Shown one piece after another: positions 1 to 7,962 of a stretch of DNA of 64,000 bases. The notes under the pieces were generated by a model. The model saw only the letters and a program-made list of their open reading frames with translations, ran no database searches and was not told where the DNA came from. Numbering within the stretch: position 1 is the first letter of the stretch; every line of letters begins with the position of its first letter. This DNA comes from Cloacibacterium sp046296655 (lineage in GTDB: Bacteria; Bacteroidota; Bacteroidia; Flavobacteriales; Weeksellaceae), in assembly GCA_046296655.1 (NCBI GenBank), contig JBKBLE010000004.1, positions 1 to 64,000 on the forward strand. The letters run 5' to 3'. The position numbers were made by a program, and so were the translations under genes.

Positions 1-1
1 T

Positions 2-157
2 CCACCAACATTGGGCGGAATAATTCTGGCTGCTTTTTTGGATTTTTCCCCAACATATTTGCAAGGTTTTAATGCTCCAAGATACAAAATCCTGCAAAGA
101 AAAACAAGAAAAATTACAATTAATTTACTGATTGTCTGCCTGTTGATGCTATTTTAA
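2..157 (+). CDS. C-terminal end of an unidentified membrane protein (partial)
   Basis: An open frame runs in from the left edge and stops with TAA at 155-157, giving 51 residues. It has a Pro-rich, hydrophobic beginning (PPTLGGIILAAF), a basic middle and a hydrophobic end (ITINLLIVCLLMLF), so it looks like the last transmembrane segments of an integral membrane protein. Codon use resembles the neighbours and a terminator hairpin follows about 100 bases later. I do not recognise the family, and the start lies outside the window. Confidence 0.5.
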   Translation, partial: PPTLGGIILAAFLDFSPTYLQGFNAPRYKILQRKTRKITINLLIVCLLMLF

Positions 158-253
158 GGAGCGACTATGTAATCAGTGTAGAAAAAGGCGAAAACACCTT
201 CAACAAAATCATATATCTAAAATAAATTTTAGGGTTAATTTTCACATCACATC

Positions 254-290
254 AAAAAAAGTCTCATGAAATTGAGACTTTTTGTTTTTT
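254..290. terminator. Bidirectional rho-independent terminator
   Basis: The arms GTCTCA (261-266) and TGAGAC (273-278) are extended by A-runs on the left and T-runs on the right. The hairpin has a U-tract in both directions. It lies between the rightward partial gene at the edge and the end of the leftward lipoprotein gene, so it can serve both. Confidence 0.75.
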
Positions 291-324
291 TTAAAGAACT
301 TAAAATTTTAGAGAATTACTATTC

Positions 325-693
325 TTATTCTGGAGTAACTAATTCATTTACTTTTTTTTCTTGCTGAGCTTTTTCTTTTTCTGCATTTTTAGCAGCGTTT
401 TGTTCAGCCAATTTTTTCTCTAGCTCTGATTTCTTTTTTTGTTCTATTTTTATCTTTTCCTCTGCCAATTTCTGTTCGGGAGTATTAGTGGTGTCTTGTT
501 TTAAAACAGGTGCTTTTTTAGCATCTTCAATAGCAGAATTCACCGCCGAAAAAGAAGTTTGCCCCACTACAGAATCTACCAAAGTGGTATCAATAGGAGA
601 ATTGTCTTCTGCATAAAATTGCTCTTCTTCTTTGTTATTTTTCCAACAAGAAAGTAACATAAAACTGGTCAATAAAAAGGCTATTTTCTTCAT
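325..693 (-). CDS. Small Lys/Glu-rich lipoprotein
   Basis: A 122-residue protein with a lipoprotein signal peptide ending in the lipobox LLSC (Cys16). The mature part is hydrophilic: an acidic stretch after the cysteine, then a Lys/Glu/Gln/Ala-rich segment from about residue 70 onward that should form a long helix or coiled coil. It is the last gene of a leftward run, starting 4 bases after the upstream stop, so it is probably cotranscribed with the EEP-family gene, rhomboid and mutL. I recognise no family. Low complexity makes homology-based calls unreliable. A structural or anchoring role in the envelope is only a guess. Confidence 0.7.
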   Translation of the reverse strand: MKKIAFLLTSFMLLSCWKNNKEEEQFYAEDNSPIDTTLVDSVVGQTSFSAVNSAIEDAKKAPVLKQDTTNTPEQKLAEEKIKIEQKKKSELEKKLAEQNAAKNAEKEKAQQEKKVNELVTPE

Positions 694-697
694 TTTT

Positions 698-1687
698 TTA
701 ATCCTTTAAACTAAATTTCACTAAAACGGGGTAATGGTCTGACAGTTTTTGACTTCGGTCTACTTGGTAATGGATAGATTTCAAATTCTCCGAAGAAAAT
801 ACATAATCTATTCTGATAGGAATTTTATAGTCATGAAAACTTGTAGCAAGGCCAGTTCCAGATTCTAAAAAACAGTCTTTCAAAACTCCTGAAATAGTAT
901 AATACTCATACGAATTAGGAACCGAGTTAAAATCACCAGCCAAAATAACAGGATAAGGAGATTTCTCTATAAAATTTTTCAAAATTTGTACTTGCTCTTC
1001 GTGTTTTTTGAAAACCGGCATAAATCTACGCACTAGACTTTTGGCTTTTGCTCCGTTCTCCTCTAAATCATCTGTAGGTTTTACCATAGATTTATGCAAC
1101 TGAAATGGCTCTAAATAAACATTTACAAAGCGTATTCTTTTTCCTTTTATTATTACATCTGCGTATACAGATTTCCCTTTATCTATTAGTGGAATGGTAT
1201 CTTGTTCTACAATTTGATATTTAGAAAAAAAACTAATTCCTCTATTATGAAGTGAATATTTCATTTCCTCAAAATCAGAATTTCCTAACCCTGAATAACC
1301 TGATTCTTGTAAAAATATTACATCAGCATTAAAAGATTTAATATAATTTTTTACTTCTTCTAAACCATAATCATTATACTTATTATTAAAGGTAAGAACT
1401 TTAAAATCAGCCTTCTCACTTTTTGGCTCAGAATAATTAATCCATCTTCTAACAGGTGTTAAAAACAATGTGGAAATCAGCAAAAAAACAAAGGCTCTTT
1501 TACGCCAAGAAAAAATCCAAAAAAAACAGAGTAACAGATTGGCCATCATTAAAAAAGGAAATGCCAATGATAATAAATTGAGAAAAGGAAATACTTTTGG
1601 TGGGATATAAGCATTAAGCATTGTTGCTCCTAAAAGCAACACAATTACTAAATGAATAACCGTAAAAATAATCCTGAAAATCCCCAC
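698..1687 (-). CDS. Endonuclease/exonuclease/phosphatase (EEP) family protein with N-terminal membrane anchor
   Basis: Three hydrophobic segments in the first ~85 residues are followed by an EEP-fold domain. The family's metal and phosphate ligands are visible in order: Asn in LTFNNK, Glu in FLQES, Asp/Asn in AGDFNS, Asp in RIDYVF and the closing Asp-His in SDHYPV. EEP proteins hydrolyse phosphodiester or phosphomonoester bonds in a metal-dependent way. Membrane-anchored forms like this are common in Bacteroidota, but the substrate is unknown. The gene starts 3 bases after the rhomboid stop, and the lipoprotein follows it by 4 bases, so it belongs to the mutL operon. Confidence 0.85.
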   Translation of the reverse strand: MGIFRIIFTVIHLVIVLLLGATMLNAYIPPKVFPFLNLLSLAFPFLMMANLLLCFFWIFSWRKRAFVFLLISTLFLTPVRRWINYSEPKSEKADFKVLTFNNKYNDYGLEEVKNYIKSFNADVIFLQESGYSGLGNSDFEEMKYSLHNRGISFFSKYQIVEQDTIPLIDKGKSVYADVIIKGKRIRFVNVYLEPFQLHKSMVKPTDDLEENGAKAKSLVRRFMPVFKKHEEQVQILKNFIEKSPYPVILAGDFNSVPNSYEYYTISGVLKDCFLESGTGLATSFHDYKIPIRIDYVFSSENLKSIHYQVDRSQKLSDHYPVLVKFSLKD

Positions 1688-1690
1688 TGA

Positions 1691-2416
1691 TTAATTAATT
1701 CTATATCTTTTTCTACCCCAAATTTTTATCAAAATATACCCGACTATCGCTCCTCCAATATGTGCAAAATGGGCAATATTCCCTCCACTTCCAGAAAAAC
1801 CTAAATATAGAGAAACTATAATAGAAATTGGAAATAAAACCTTTGCTTTAATCGGAAACGGAATAAACATAATGAACATTTCCGCATTAGGATAGAGCAA
1901 AGAAAACGCCGCAATTACTCCGAAAATAGCTCCAGAAGCTCCAACCATAGGTGTAGAAAGTATGTTTACGATATTCTGTGCATTTCCTTCTAATCTTACT
2001 GGAAATTTTTCGAAATCACCCTTTAAAATATCCGAAAATTGTAAACTTTCTACAATAAGTGGTTGAGCATCTTGGTATAACTGGTAATATTCCCAAAGAT
2101 TAAACAATGCAAAAGCACCTAAACCAGAAAGAAAATATAAAATAACAAATTTCTTTTCTCCTAAAAATCTCTCTAAAACTGGCCCGAAACTCGCAAAAGT
2201 GAGCATATTAAAAGCAATGTGCATAAAACCTCCGTGCATAAACATGTGTGTGATGATTTGCCATGATTTAAAATAAGGAGATGTAGGGAAAAAAGCCGCT
2301 AAATATTGATAAGATTGCGGAATAAGCATCGCTAGAATGAAAACAATCACATTCAGGATGATAATGTTTTTGGTGATAGGTGTTATATTTTGAAACATAT
2401 TGTTTTGGTGTGTCAA
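1691..2416 (-). CDS. Rhomboid family intramembrane serine protease
   Basis: A 241-residue polytopic membrane protein with the rhomboid signatures. These are HMFMHGGFMHIAFNM in the early helices, the catalytic Ser in GASGAIFG and the catalytic His in AHFAHIGGAIVGY. Rhomboids cut membrane proteins within or next to a transmembrane helix; this one's substrate is unknown. An insertion of about 45 residues lies between the second core helix and the GASG helix. The start overlaps the mutL stop by 4 bases (ATGA), showing translational coupling. A second rhomboid lies at 25120-25890. Confidence 0.92.
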   Translation of the reverse strand: MTHQNNMFQNITPITKNIIILNVIVFILAMLIPQSYQYLAAFFPTSPYFKSWQIITHMFMHGGFMHIAFNMLTFASFGPVLERFLGEKKFVILYFLSGLGAFALFNLWEYYQLYQDAQPLIVESLQFSDILKGDFEKFPVRLEGNAQNIVNILSTPMVGASGAIFGVIAAFSLLYPNAEMFIMFIPFPIKAKVLFPISIIVSLYLGFSGSGGNIAHFAHIGGAIVGYILIKIWGRKRYRIN

Positions 2417-4191
2417 AATTTATTTTTTAATTCTTCTGTAGGTACTTCCACAAAGGTTCTGTTTCCGTTTGGTGTAAACTCTGGGAAACCAAGCTTAATG
2501 AAATCCTTCAAAATTTGTTCCACTTCAGCTTTATACAGAAAATCAAACTTAGATTTCGCATTGGTTCTAATCCACTGATTGTTATAATTTTCTAAAAATT
2601 CTTCTTCGGTTTTGTATTCTAAAATTTCGAAGAGATTTTCTAAAAATTTGATTACTTGAGATTCTTTCACATCTTCAGGCACTGCATTTATTCTCAACAC
2701 ATTATCTTCTGCAAGAACTATATCAAAACCTAAATCCGGCAAGTATTTTTTAATCGAACGAAATTTATTTTTCTCAATTTCATTTAAATGATATTCTAAA
2801 GAGAACAGCAAACTTTGGCTTTTCTTACTTTTAGAAACATTTTTACGGTTTTCGGCTAAGACAATTTCGTGAATTCTTCCCAAATCGAGCATCAAAGTTC
2901 TGTGGCCTTTGTTAAAAAGCCAATAACCATTGGGTAATCTAAGCAAATCTTCTTCTAAATCCTCGTCTTCATCATCAAAAAGGTTAATTTTAGATGGCAA
3001 AGCTGATGATTCTTGTTGATACATTTCGGTAAGATTTACCATCGCTGTATCATTAATTTTAGAAGGAATTTGGTCTTTAAACGGATTAAAATTTCTATCG
3101 ATATGAATTCCAGGAGCGTGATAACTTTTCGCAGCATCTACTTTTGGCGGAAAAAATGAATCCATTTGTTCATTTCGCTCAAAATCTAGACTTGGCGCTA
3201 CATTATAAATTCCCAAAGATTTCTTAATCGTAGAACGAATCAGTGCAAAAATAAGGTTCTCATCTTCGAATTTTACCTCTGTTTTTTGCGGATGTATGTT
3301 GACATCTATTTTTTCTGGGTCAAGTTCCAAATACAAGAAAAAACTCGGGCTGTAATTGCTTTGCAACAGTCCTTCAAAAGCTTCCTGAACCGCTCTATTT
3401 AAGTACGGACTTCTAAAATATCTTCCGTTGACAAAGAAAAACTGTTCGCCTCTAGACTTTTTTGCCGCTTCTGGTTTTCCCACGAAACCATTGAGTTTTA
3501 CCCAACCTAAATCTTCTTTGATAGGAACCAAAAGTGGGTGCAATTTTCTACCGAAAATATCTACAATTCTCTGCATTTGGCTTCCTTTTCTGAGGTTAAA
3601 AATCACCTCATCATTATGATAAAGTGAAAATTCTAAATTTTCGTGAGCCAAAGCTACTCTTTGAAATTCATCTATGATATGTCTGAATTCTATATTGTTG
3701 GATTTCAGAAATTTTCTACGCGCTGGAACATTAAAAAACAGATTTTTCACCGAAATAACAGCGCCTTCCGTAGTTTGTGCAGGTTCCTGAAATTGTAATT
3801 CTCCACCTTCTATGTAGATAACGGTTCCTATCTCTGCATCTTGTTTTTTGGTTTTGAGTTCTACCTGAGCTACCGCAGCAATAGAAGCCAATGCTTCACC
3901 ACGAAAACCTTTGGTAGCGATATGAAAAATATCTTCTGTAGTTCTAATTTTAGAGGTAGCGTGTCTTTCGAACGCCATTCTCGCATCGGTTTCAGACATT
4001 CCGCTTCCGTTATCTGCTACTTTTATGAGATTTCTGCCCGCTTCTTCTACAATCAGTTCTATTTTAGTAGCACCAGCATCTATGGCGTTTTCTAGCAATT
4101 CCTTAACAACAGAAGCAGGTCTCTGCACTACTTCTCCTGCAGCAATCTGATTGGCAACATGATCTGGTAAAAGTTGAATAATATCTGACAT
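2413..4191 (-). CDS. mutL: DNA mismatch repair protein MutL
   Basis: A 592-residue MutL. The N-terminal GHKL ATPase is intact: ELLENAIDAG at 31-40, DNGSGM at 60-65, GFRGEAL at 95-101 and the Lys-containing IHPQKTEVKF near 300. MutL links MutS mismatch recognition to strand removal. The C-terminal dimerisation/endonuclease domain is divergent. The position of the canonical DQHAX2EX4E motif reads DLGRIHEIVLAE (436-447), and the closing CPHGRP-like motif reads TPNGNR (573-578), so the metal site appears lost. First gene of a leftward operon with rhomboid, EEP hydrolase and lipoprotein; a TATTTTTG -7 box lies at 4209-4216. Confidence 0.95.
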   Translation of the reverse strand: MSDIIQLLPDHVANQIAAGEVVQRPASVVKELLENAIDAGATKIELIVEEAGRNLIKVADNGSGMSETDARMAFERHATSKIRTTEDIFHIATKGFRGEALASIAAVAQVELKTKKQDAEIGTVIYIEGGELQFQEPAQTTEGAVISVKNLFFNVPARRKFLKSNNIEFRHIIDEFQRVALAHENLEFSLYHNDEVIFNLRKGSQMQRIVDIFGRKLHPLLVPIKEDLGWVKLNGFVGKPEAAKKSRGEQFFFVNGRYFRSPYLNRAVQEAFEGLLQSNYSPSFFLYLELDPEKIDVNIHPQKTEVKFEDENLIFALIRSTIKKSLGIYNVAPSLDFERNEQMDSFFPPKVDAAKSYHAPGIHIDRNFNPFKDQIPSKINDTAMVNLTEMYQQESSALPSKINLFDDEDEDLEEDLLRLPNGYWLFNKGHRTLMLDLGRIHEIVLAENRKNVSKSKKSQSLLFSLEYHLNEIEKNKFRSIKKYLPDLGFDIVLAEDNVLRINAVPEDVKESQVIKFLENLFEILEYKTEEEFLENYNNQWIRTNAKSKFDFLYKAEVEQILKDFIKLGFPEFTPNGNRTFVEVPTEELKNKF

Positions 4192-4208
4192 TTCTATAAT
4201 TGAAAATC

Positions 4209-4216
4209 CAAAAATA
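4209..4216 (-). promoter_or_regulatory. -7 box of the mutL promoter
   Basis: On the minus strand the bases read TATTTTTG, matching the Bacteroidota -7 consensus TANNTTTG, 17 bases before the mutL ATG. No TTG is found at the usual -33 spacing, so this is a half-match. Confidence 0.4.
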
Positions 4217-4388
4217 GTGTTTAATTTCTAAAAAATAAAGCTTATTGGGAAAGGTTATGATTAATTTTTATTTGAATGTCCTTTTTAAAGCATAATTGCA
4301 ATTTTGAAACAATTTTGAAGATTTATAAAAATTAAATATTATTGAAAATCAATCAGTTACTTTAGTCAAATTTTTCTAAACCATAAAA

Positions 4389-4410
4389 TTTAGTGCTTTA
4401 TGACACTAAA
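4389..4410. promoter_or_regulatory. Palindromic candidate operator over the start of the MFS gene
   Basis: TTTAGTG at 4389-4395 and CACTAAA at 4404-4410 form a perfect 7-base inverted repeat around an 8-base centre that includes the upstream ATG (4400). The next gene pair is a transporter and an NrtR-like Nudix regulator. Regulators of that family bind palindromes near the genes they control. The assignment is inferred from position and symmetry only. Confidence 0.35.
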
Positions 4411-5631
4411 CGGACATTCAAAAAACAAATCACTTAATAATGTTAACTTAATGTTAAGTTTCATAGTCTTTTCTATGCTCCTTAATTCTATGAGCATTAT
4501 CATATTACAGCTCTCTCAAAACGCTCTGCATACTTATACAGGATTAGGAATTTTAGAATTTTTCAAGGATATTCCATAGCTTTAGTTTCTATTTTTTTGG
4601 TAGATTATATTAAAAAAAAGAGTTACTACCTTTCATTAGCATTTGCATTATTTATTTGTACCGTCTGCAGTTTTAGTATTCCCTTTTTAACTGAATTTTG
4701 GTTTTTAAAAATATGGTTCATTCTTATCGGAATTTCATTTTCTATTGGCAAAATCTGTGTTTTTAGCATCATCAAAAACACAACAAAAACTGAAAAAGAA
4801 TTCTCTATCACCATGAGCCGAACAGAAGCTGCTTTTATGCTCGGAATTTTCATTGTAAACATGGAGTTTGCGCTTATTCTGTGCAGTGATTATCAAGAAT
4901 TTTGGAGATTTGGTTTTTGGTTGGTAGGATTTATTTCGTTGTGGACAGGCATACAAATTATAAGACATCACCACACTCATAAAAATACTGAACCCATTCC
5001 CGTTAAAAAATCAAAAATCGACTTTAAAATATTACTGAACAAAAGTTCTTTACTATTTTTCGCTATTATATCACTCATTATTTTTGCAGAACAAATATTC
5101 AACTCGTGGCTTCCCACTTTTTATAAAAAATCCCTCAATTCTTCTTCTTTTTTTGCGCTACAATCTTCTGCATTACTGGCATTTTTCTCATTTTTAGGGA
5201 GAATAATCGCTTCTAAACTCATTCATAGGTTTAGCCCCATGAAAATCTTTTACACCAGCTTAATTTCTGGGATAATTCTCATCTGTTCAGCATTTTTTAT
5301 AGGGCAAGAAAACGATTTAAAAATAAAGATATTAATGTTTATTTTTCCACTGATTGGCTTTTTTATTGCGCCACTTTACCCTATGCTAAACTCTAAGTTC
5401 CTAGGCAACTACCCAGAGAAGAAAATAAGCAGAATGGTTTCCTTCTTCATTTTGTTCACTTCTTTAGGCGGTTCTATAGGCTCAATAAGCACTGCGTATA
5501 TTTTTCAAAAAAATTTAGCAAATTATTACTTGTTATTTGCTTCAATTCCCTTAATTTTGATACTGATACTTACTTCTTTATTTTCCATCAAAGAAAGAAT
5601 GTCTATAAATAAAAATGATCATGAAACTTGA
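4400..5631 (+). pseudogene. MFS transporter interrupted by a one-base frameshift
   Basis: Two frames join into one MFS transporter. The first, ATG 4400 to TAG 4577-4579, encodes the N-terminus and first transmembrane helix (MLSFIVFSMLLNSMSII) and ends ...LEFFKDIP. The second frame continues directly as IALVSIFLVDYIKKK from about 4576 and runs to 5631. One missing base near 4574-4577 explains the break, and restoring it gives about 410 residues, the normal MFS length. A possible alternative start is ATG 4451. Many hydrophobic segments follow, with typical charged cytoplasmic loops. The gene overlaps the Nudix regulator by 17 bases, suggesting a transporter-regulator unit, perhaps for a sugar. 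The substrate is unknown. The break is real decay or a sequence error. Confidence 0.85.
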
Positions 5632-6364
5632 CGACTCTAAAAATAAGATGACCCTACAAGAATTGATTGATACCAAAAACTTTATTAATCAATTATCTGT
5701 AGACTGTGCAATCTTTGGCTTTCACGACAATTCTTTAAAAATTTTATTGCTTAAATATCACGAACTCAATCTTTGGGCGATTCCTGGAGGTTTCATCTTC
5801 GAAGATGAACATCTAGACGATGCTGCACACAGAGTTTTATATGAAAGAACTCATTTAGAAAACGTGTATTTGCAACAATTCTACGCATTCGGTGGAATAG
5901 ACAGAACCGAAAAAAACAATCCGCACCGTCAATTATTAGCTAACAAAGGAATAGAAATAGATAAAGACCACTGGATTAATAAGCGATTCGTTACCATAGG
6001 TTATTATGCATTGATAGACTACACCTTATCTCATACCTTCCCAGATGCGTTCAATGAAACTTGCGCTTGGTTTGATGTACATGATTTACCAGAGATGGCT
6101 TTTGACCATAAAGAAATCATCGAAAAAGGTTTAGAACATCTTAGAAAAACGCTAGATTATGACATTGTAGGAAGCAACCTACTGCCAGAAAAATTCACCA
6201 TGAAAGATTTGCAAAATCTGTATGAAGCCATCTTGGGAGAAAAATTCAGAAGAAACAACTTTCAGCGTAAAATGCTCAGCTTAAATATTTTAGACAGACA
6301 CGAAAAACTTTTTAGCGGTTCTGCAAATAAGGCACCTTATCTTTATTCTTTTAAGAAAAAATAA
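5615..6364 (+). CDS. NrtR-like transcriptional regulator (Nudix domain plus winged helix)
   Basis: An N-terminal Nudix fold (about residues 25-160, with WAIPGGFIFEDEHLDDAA) is followed by a C-terminal winged-helix region (about 175-249, FTMKDLQNLYEAILGEKFRRNNFQRKML). The Nudix catalytic box is degenerate: the REUXEEXGU stretch reads RVLYERTHL, lacking the key glutamates except one. That fits NrtR-type regulators, in which the Nudix domain senses a ligand instead of hydrolysing it. In Bacteroidota such regulators control sugar utilisation genes, including arabinose in Bacteroides. It overlaps the transporter gene by 17 bases. ATG 5621 or 5648 are alternative starts. The ligand is unknown. Confidence 0.85.
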   Translation: MIMKLDDSKNKMTLQELIDTKNFINQLSVDCAIFGFHDNSLKILLLKYHELNLWAIPGGFIFEDEHLDDAAHRVLYERTHLENVYLQQFYAFGGIDRTEKNNPHRQLLANKGIEIDKDHWINKRFVTIGYYALIDYTLSHTFPDAFNETCAWFDVHDLPEMAFDHKEIIEKGLEHLRKTLDYDIVGSNLLPEKFTMKDLQNLYEAILGEKFRRNNFQRKMLSLNILDRHEKLFSGSANKAPYLYSFKKK

Positions 6365-6384
6365 ATTTTCTAAAATATTATAAA

Positions 6385-6414
6385 ACAAAAAAGCCTTCTC
6401 TTTTGAGAAAGCTT
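6385..6414 (-). terminator. Rho-independent terminator of the tRNA cluster
   Basis: The arms AAGCCTTCTC (6391-6400) and GAGAAAGCTT (6405-6414) enclose a TTTT loop. Read on the minus strand, the stem is followed by a run of T. It lies just after the last tRNA gene of the leftward cluster. Confidence 0.8.
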
Positions 6415-6421
6415 CTTAATG

Positions 6422-6505
6422 TACCCCAGACGGGACTTGAACCCGTACGTCCTTGCGGACACAGGATTTTAAGTCCTGCGTGTCTACCAGTTCCACCACC
6501 AGGGC
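6422..6505 (-). tRNA. tRNA-Leu (anticodon TAA)
   Basis: 84 bases on the minus strand. The acceptor stem starts GCCCTGG, the anticodon stem-loop reads CAGGACTTAAAATCCTG (anticodon TAA), and there is a class II variable arm (TGTCCGCAAGGACGT) and a T-arm with GGGTTCAAGTCCC. The discriminator is A and no CCA is encoded. Last gene of a three-tRNA cluster. Confidence 0.95.
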
Positions 6506-6514
6506 AAAATGGAG

Positions 6515-6587
6515 AGCGAAAAACGGGATTCGAACCCGCGACCCCAACCTTGGCAAGGTTGTGCTCTACCAGCTGAGCTATTTTCGC
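6515..6587 (-). tRNA. tRNA-Gly (anticodon GCC)
   Basis: 73 bases on the minus strand. Acceptor GCGAAAA pairs with TTTTCGC, the D-arm is AGCTCAGCTGGTAGAGC, the anticodon loop TTGCCAA lies between CAACC and GGTTG, and the T-loop is GGTTCGAATCC. The discriminator is T and no CCA is encoded. Middle gene of the cluster. Confidence 0.96.
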
Positions 6588-6601
6588 ATTTCTATTTCGT
6601 G

Positions 6602-6683
6602 TGCGGATGAAGGGACTCGAACCCCCACGCCTCACGGCACCAGATCCTAAGTCTGGCGTGGCTACCAATTACACCACATCCGC
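6602..6683 (-). tRNA. tRNA-Leu (anticodon TAG)
   Basis: 82 bases on the minus strand. Acceptor GCGGATG pairs with CATCCGC, the anticodon stem-loop is CAGACTTAGGATCTG (anticodon TAG), and a class II variable arm (TGCCGTGAGGCGT) is present. The T-arm contains GGGTTCGAGTCCC. First gene of the cluster; it and tRNA-Leu(TAA) serve different leucine codon boxes. Confidence 0.95.
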
Positions 6684-6719
6684 TAGTATTTAAAGAACTT
6701 TGTTCGTTTTTTGTGAGTG

Positions 6720-6751
6720 CAAATATAGAAACTTTTTCCTAATGTTCACAA
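6720..6751 (-). promoter_or_regulatory. Promoter of the tRNA cluster
   Basis: On the minus strand a TTG (6749-6751) and TATATTTG (6720-6727) are separated by 21 bases, a full match to the Bacteroidota TTG-N17-23-TANNTTTG promoter. It lies 37 bases before the first tRNA gene. Confidence 0.7.
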
Positions 6752-6846
6752 CTTTTTTTTGAAAAATTTTTTTTTTGAAAAAAAAACTTAGAAATTAGAT
6801 TTTTGTTTCTCTTTTTATTACTTTTACAACTTTAAGATTAATAGAT

Positions 6847-7227
6847 ATGGAATTACAAGGAACGGTTAAGAAAATATTTGATACCCAGACATTTGCAAGT
6901 GGTTTTCAAAAAAGAGAAATAGTTTTATTGACTCAGGAACAATATCCTCAGCCTATTTCAATAGAATTTTTATCAGATAAAATTAATTTATTAGATAATG
7001 TTTCTGAAGGCGAAACTGTAAAAGTAGGAATCAATATTAGAGGTAGAGAGTGGACTAACCCACAAGGTGAAGTAAAATATTTCAACTCTATTACGGCTTG
7101 GAGATTAGAAAAAGTAGCTGATAACGGTGCTCAACCTACTTATGCTGCTCCATCTGCAGCGGCTACTCCAGCTACAACAAACGAAAATCCTTTCGCAGAC
7201 GATGACGATGACGATTTACCTTTCTAA
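6847..7227 (+). CDS. DUF3127 ssDNA-binding-like protein with SSB-type acidic tail
   Basis: A 126-residue protein. Residues 1 to about 95 match the DUF3127 family (MELQGTVKKIFDTQTFASGFQKRE, then GREWTNPQGEVKYFNSITAWRLE), which resembles the OB-fold single-stranded DNA binding proteins. An Ala/Pro/Thr linker follows, and the protein ends ADDDDDDLPF, very like the acidic tip of SSB (DDDIPF) that recruits repair and replication proteins. A DNA-maintenance role is an inference from the tail. It has its own terminator at 7251-7284 and so is probably monocistronic. Confidence 0.8.
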   Translation: MELQGTVKKIFDTQTFASGFQKREIVLLTQEQYPQPISIEFLSDKINLLDNVSEGETVKVGINIRGREWTNPQGEVKYFNSITAWRLEKVADNGAQPTYAAPSAAATPATTNENPFADDDDDDLPF

Positions 7228-7250
7228 AATAATAGAAATTTTATACATTT

Positions 7251-7284
7251 GAAATCCTGCTTTAATAAGTGGGATTTCGTTTTT
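7251..7284 (+). terminator. Rho-independent terminator
   Basis: GAAATCC (7251-7257) pairs with GGATTTC (7272-7278), followed by GTTTTT. It separates the DUF3127 gene from aat. Confidence 0.65.
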
Positions 7285-7294
7285 AAAATAAGAT

Positions 7295-7957
7295 ATGTTT
7301 CTACTAGATTCCGAAGAAATTGCTTTTCCAGACCCTGCTTTGTATGATTTTGAAGGAGGATTATTGGCAATGGGCGGAGATTTATCTCCAGAAAGAATCT
7401 GGTTTGCTTATCAGAACGGGATTTTCCCGTGGTTTAACCCTGAAGATGATATTTTGTGGTGGTGTCCTGATCCTAGATTCGTATTATTTCCTGAAGATTT
7501 GAAAATTTCTAAATCCATGAAGAAAATTCTGCGAGAAGGAAAATTTTCTTTTACCGAAAATAAATGTTTCGAAGAAGTGATGAAAAATTGCCAAGCCGCA
7601 GAAAGAAAAGGACAAGACGGAACATGGATTACCGATGAGATGATAAAATCTTATAGCACTCTGCACCGTTATGGGAAAGCCAAAAGCGTAGAAGTTTGGG
7701 AAAATGATGAATTAGTCGGTGGTTTATATGGTGTAGATTTAGGACACATCTTCTGTGGCGAAAGCATGTTCGCCAAAGTGAGCAATGCAAGTAAAGCGGG
7801 TTTTATTTATTTTGTAGAAAAATATAAAAATATTTATCAGCTGATTGATTGCCAAATTTACACTGAACATTTAGCTTCTTTAGGTGCTAAAGAAATTCCT
7901 AAAAGAAAGTTTCTGAAAATTTTAAAACAAAATTTCTCAGACGAGAACGTAAAATGA
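7295..7957 (+). CDS. aat: Leucyl/phenylalanyl-tRNA--protein transferase
   Basis: 220 residues with the Aat signatures: FEGGLLAMGGDLSPERIWFAYQNGIFPWF near the start, ILWWCPDPR, and GGLYGVDLGHIFCGESMFA in the second half. The enzyme transfers Leu or Phe from tRNA to the N-terminus of proteins that begin with Lys or Arg, marking them for degradation by the N-degron pathway through ClpS/ClpAP-type proteases. A clpC gene is at 50750-53266 in this window, but no clpS is seen. Length is normal. ATG 7295 follows the preceding terminator by about 10 bases. Confidence 0.95.
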   Translation: MFLLDSEEIAFPDPALYDFEGGLLAMGGDLSPERIWFAYQNGIFPWFNPEDDILWWCPDPRFVLFPEDLKISKSMKKILREGKFSFTENKCFEEVMKNCQAAERKGQDGTWITDEMIKSYSTLHRYGKAKSVEVWENDELVGGLYGVDLGHIFCGESMFAKVSNASKAGFIYFVEKYKNIYQLIDCQIYTEHLASLGAKEIPKRKFLKILKQNFSDENVK

Positions 7958-7962
7958 TAAAG

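Noticed and set aside
4400..5631. Two separate genes in place of one frameshifted MFS transporter
   Set aside because: The first frame encodes only one helix and the second starts in mid-helix; together they give a normal MFS N-terminus.
6378..6668. Leftward and rightward open frames over the tRNA cluster
   Set aside because: They are translations of three tRNA genes, which explain the open frames completely.
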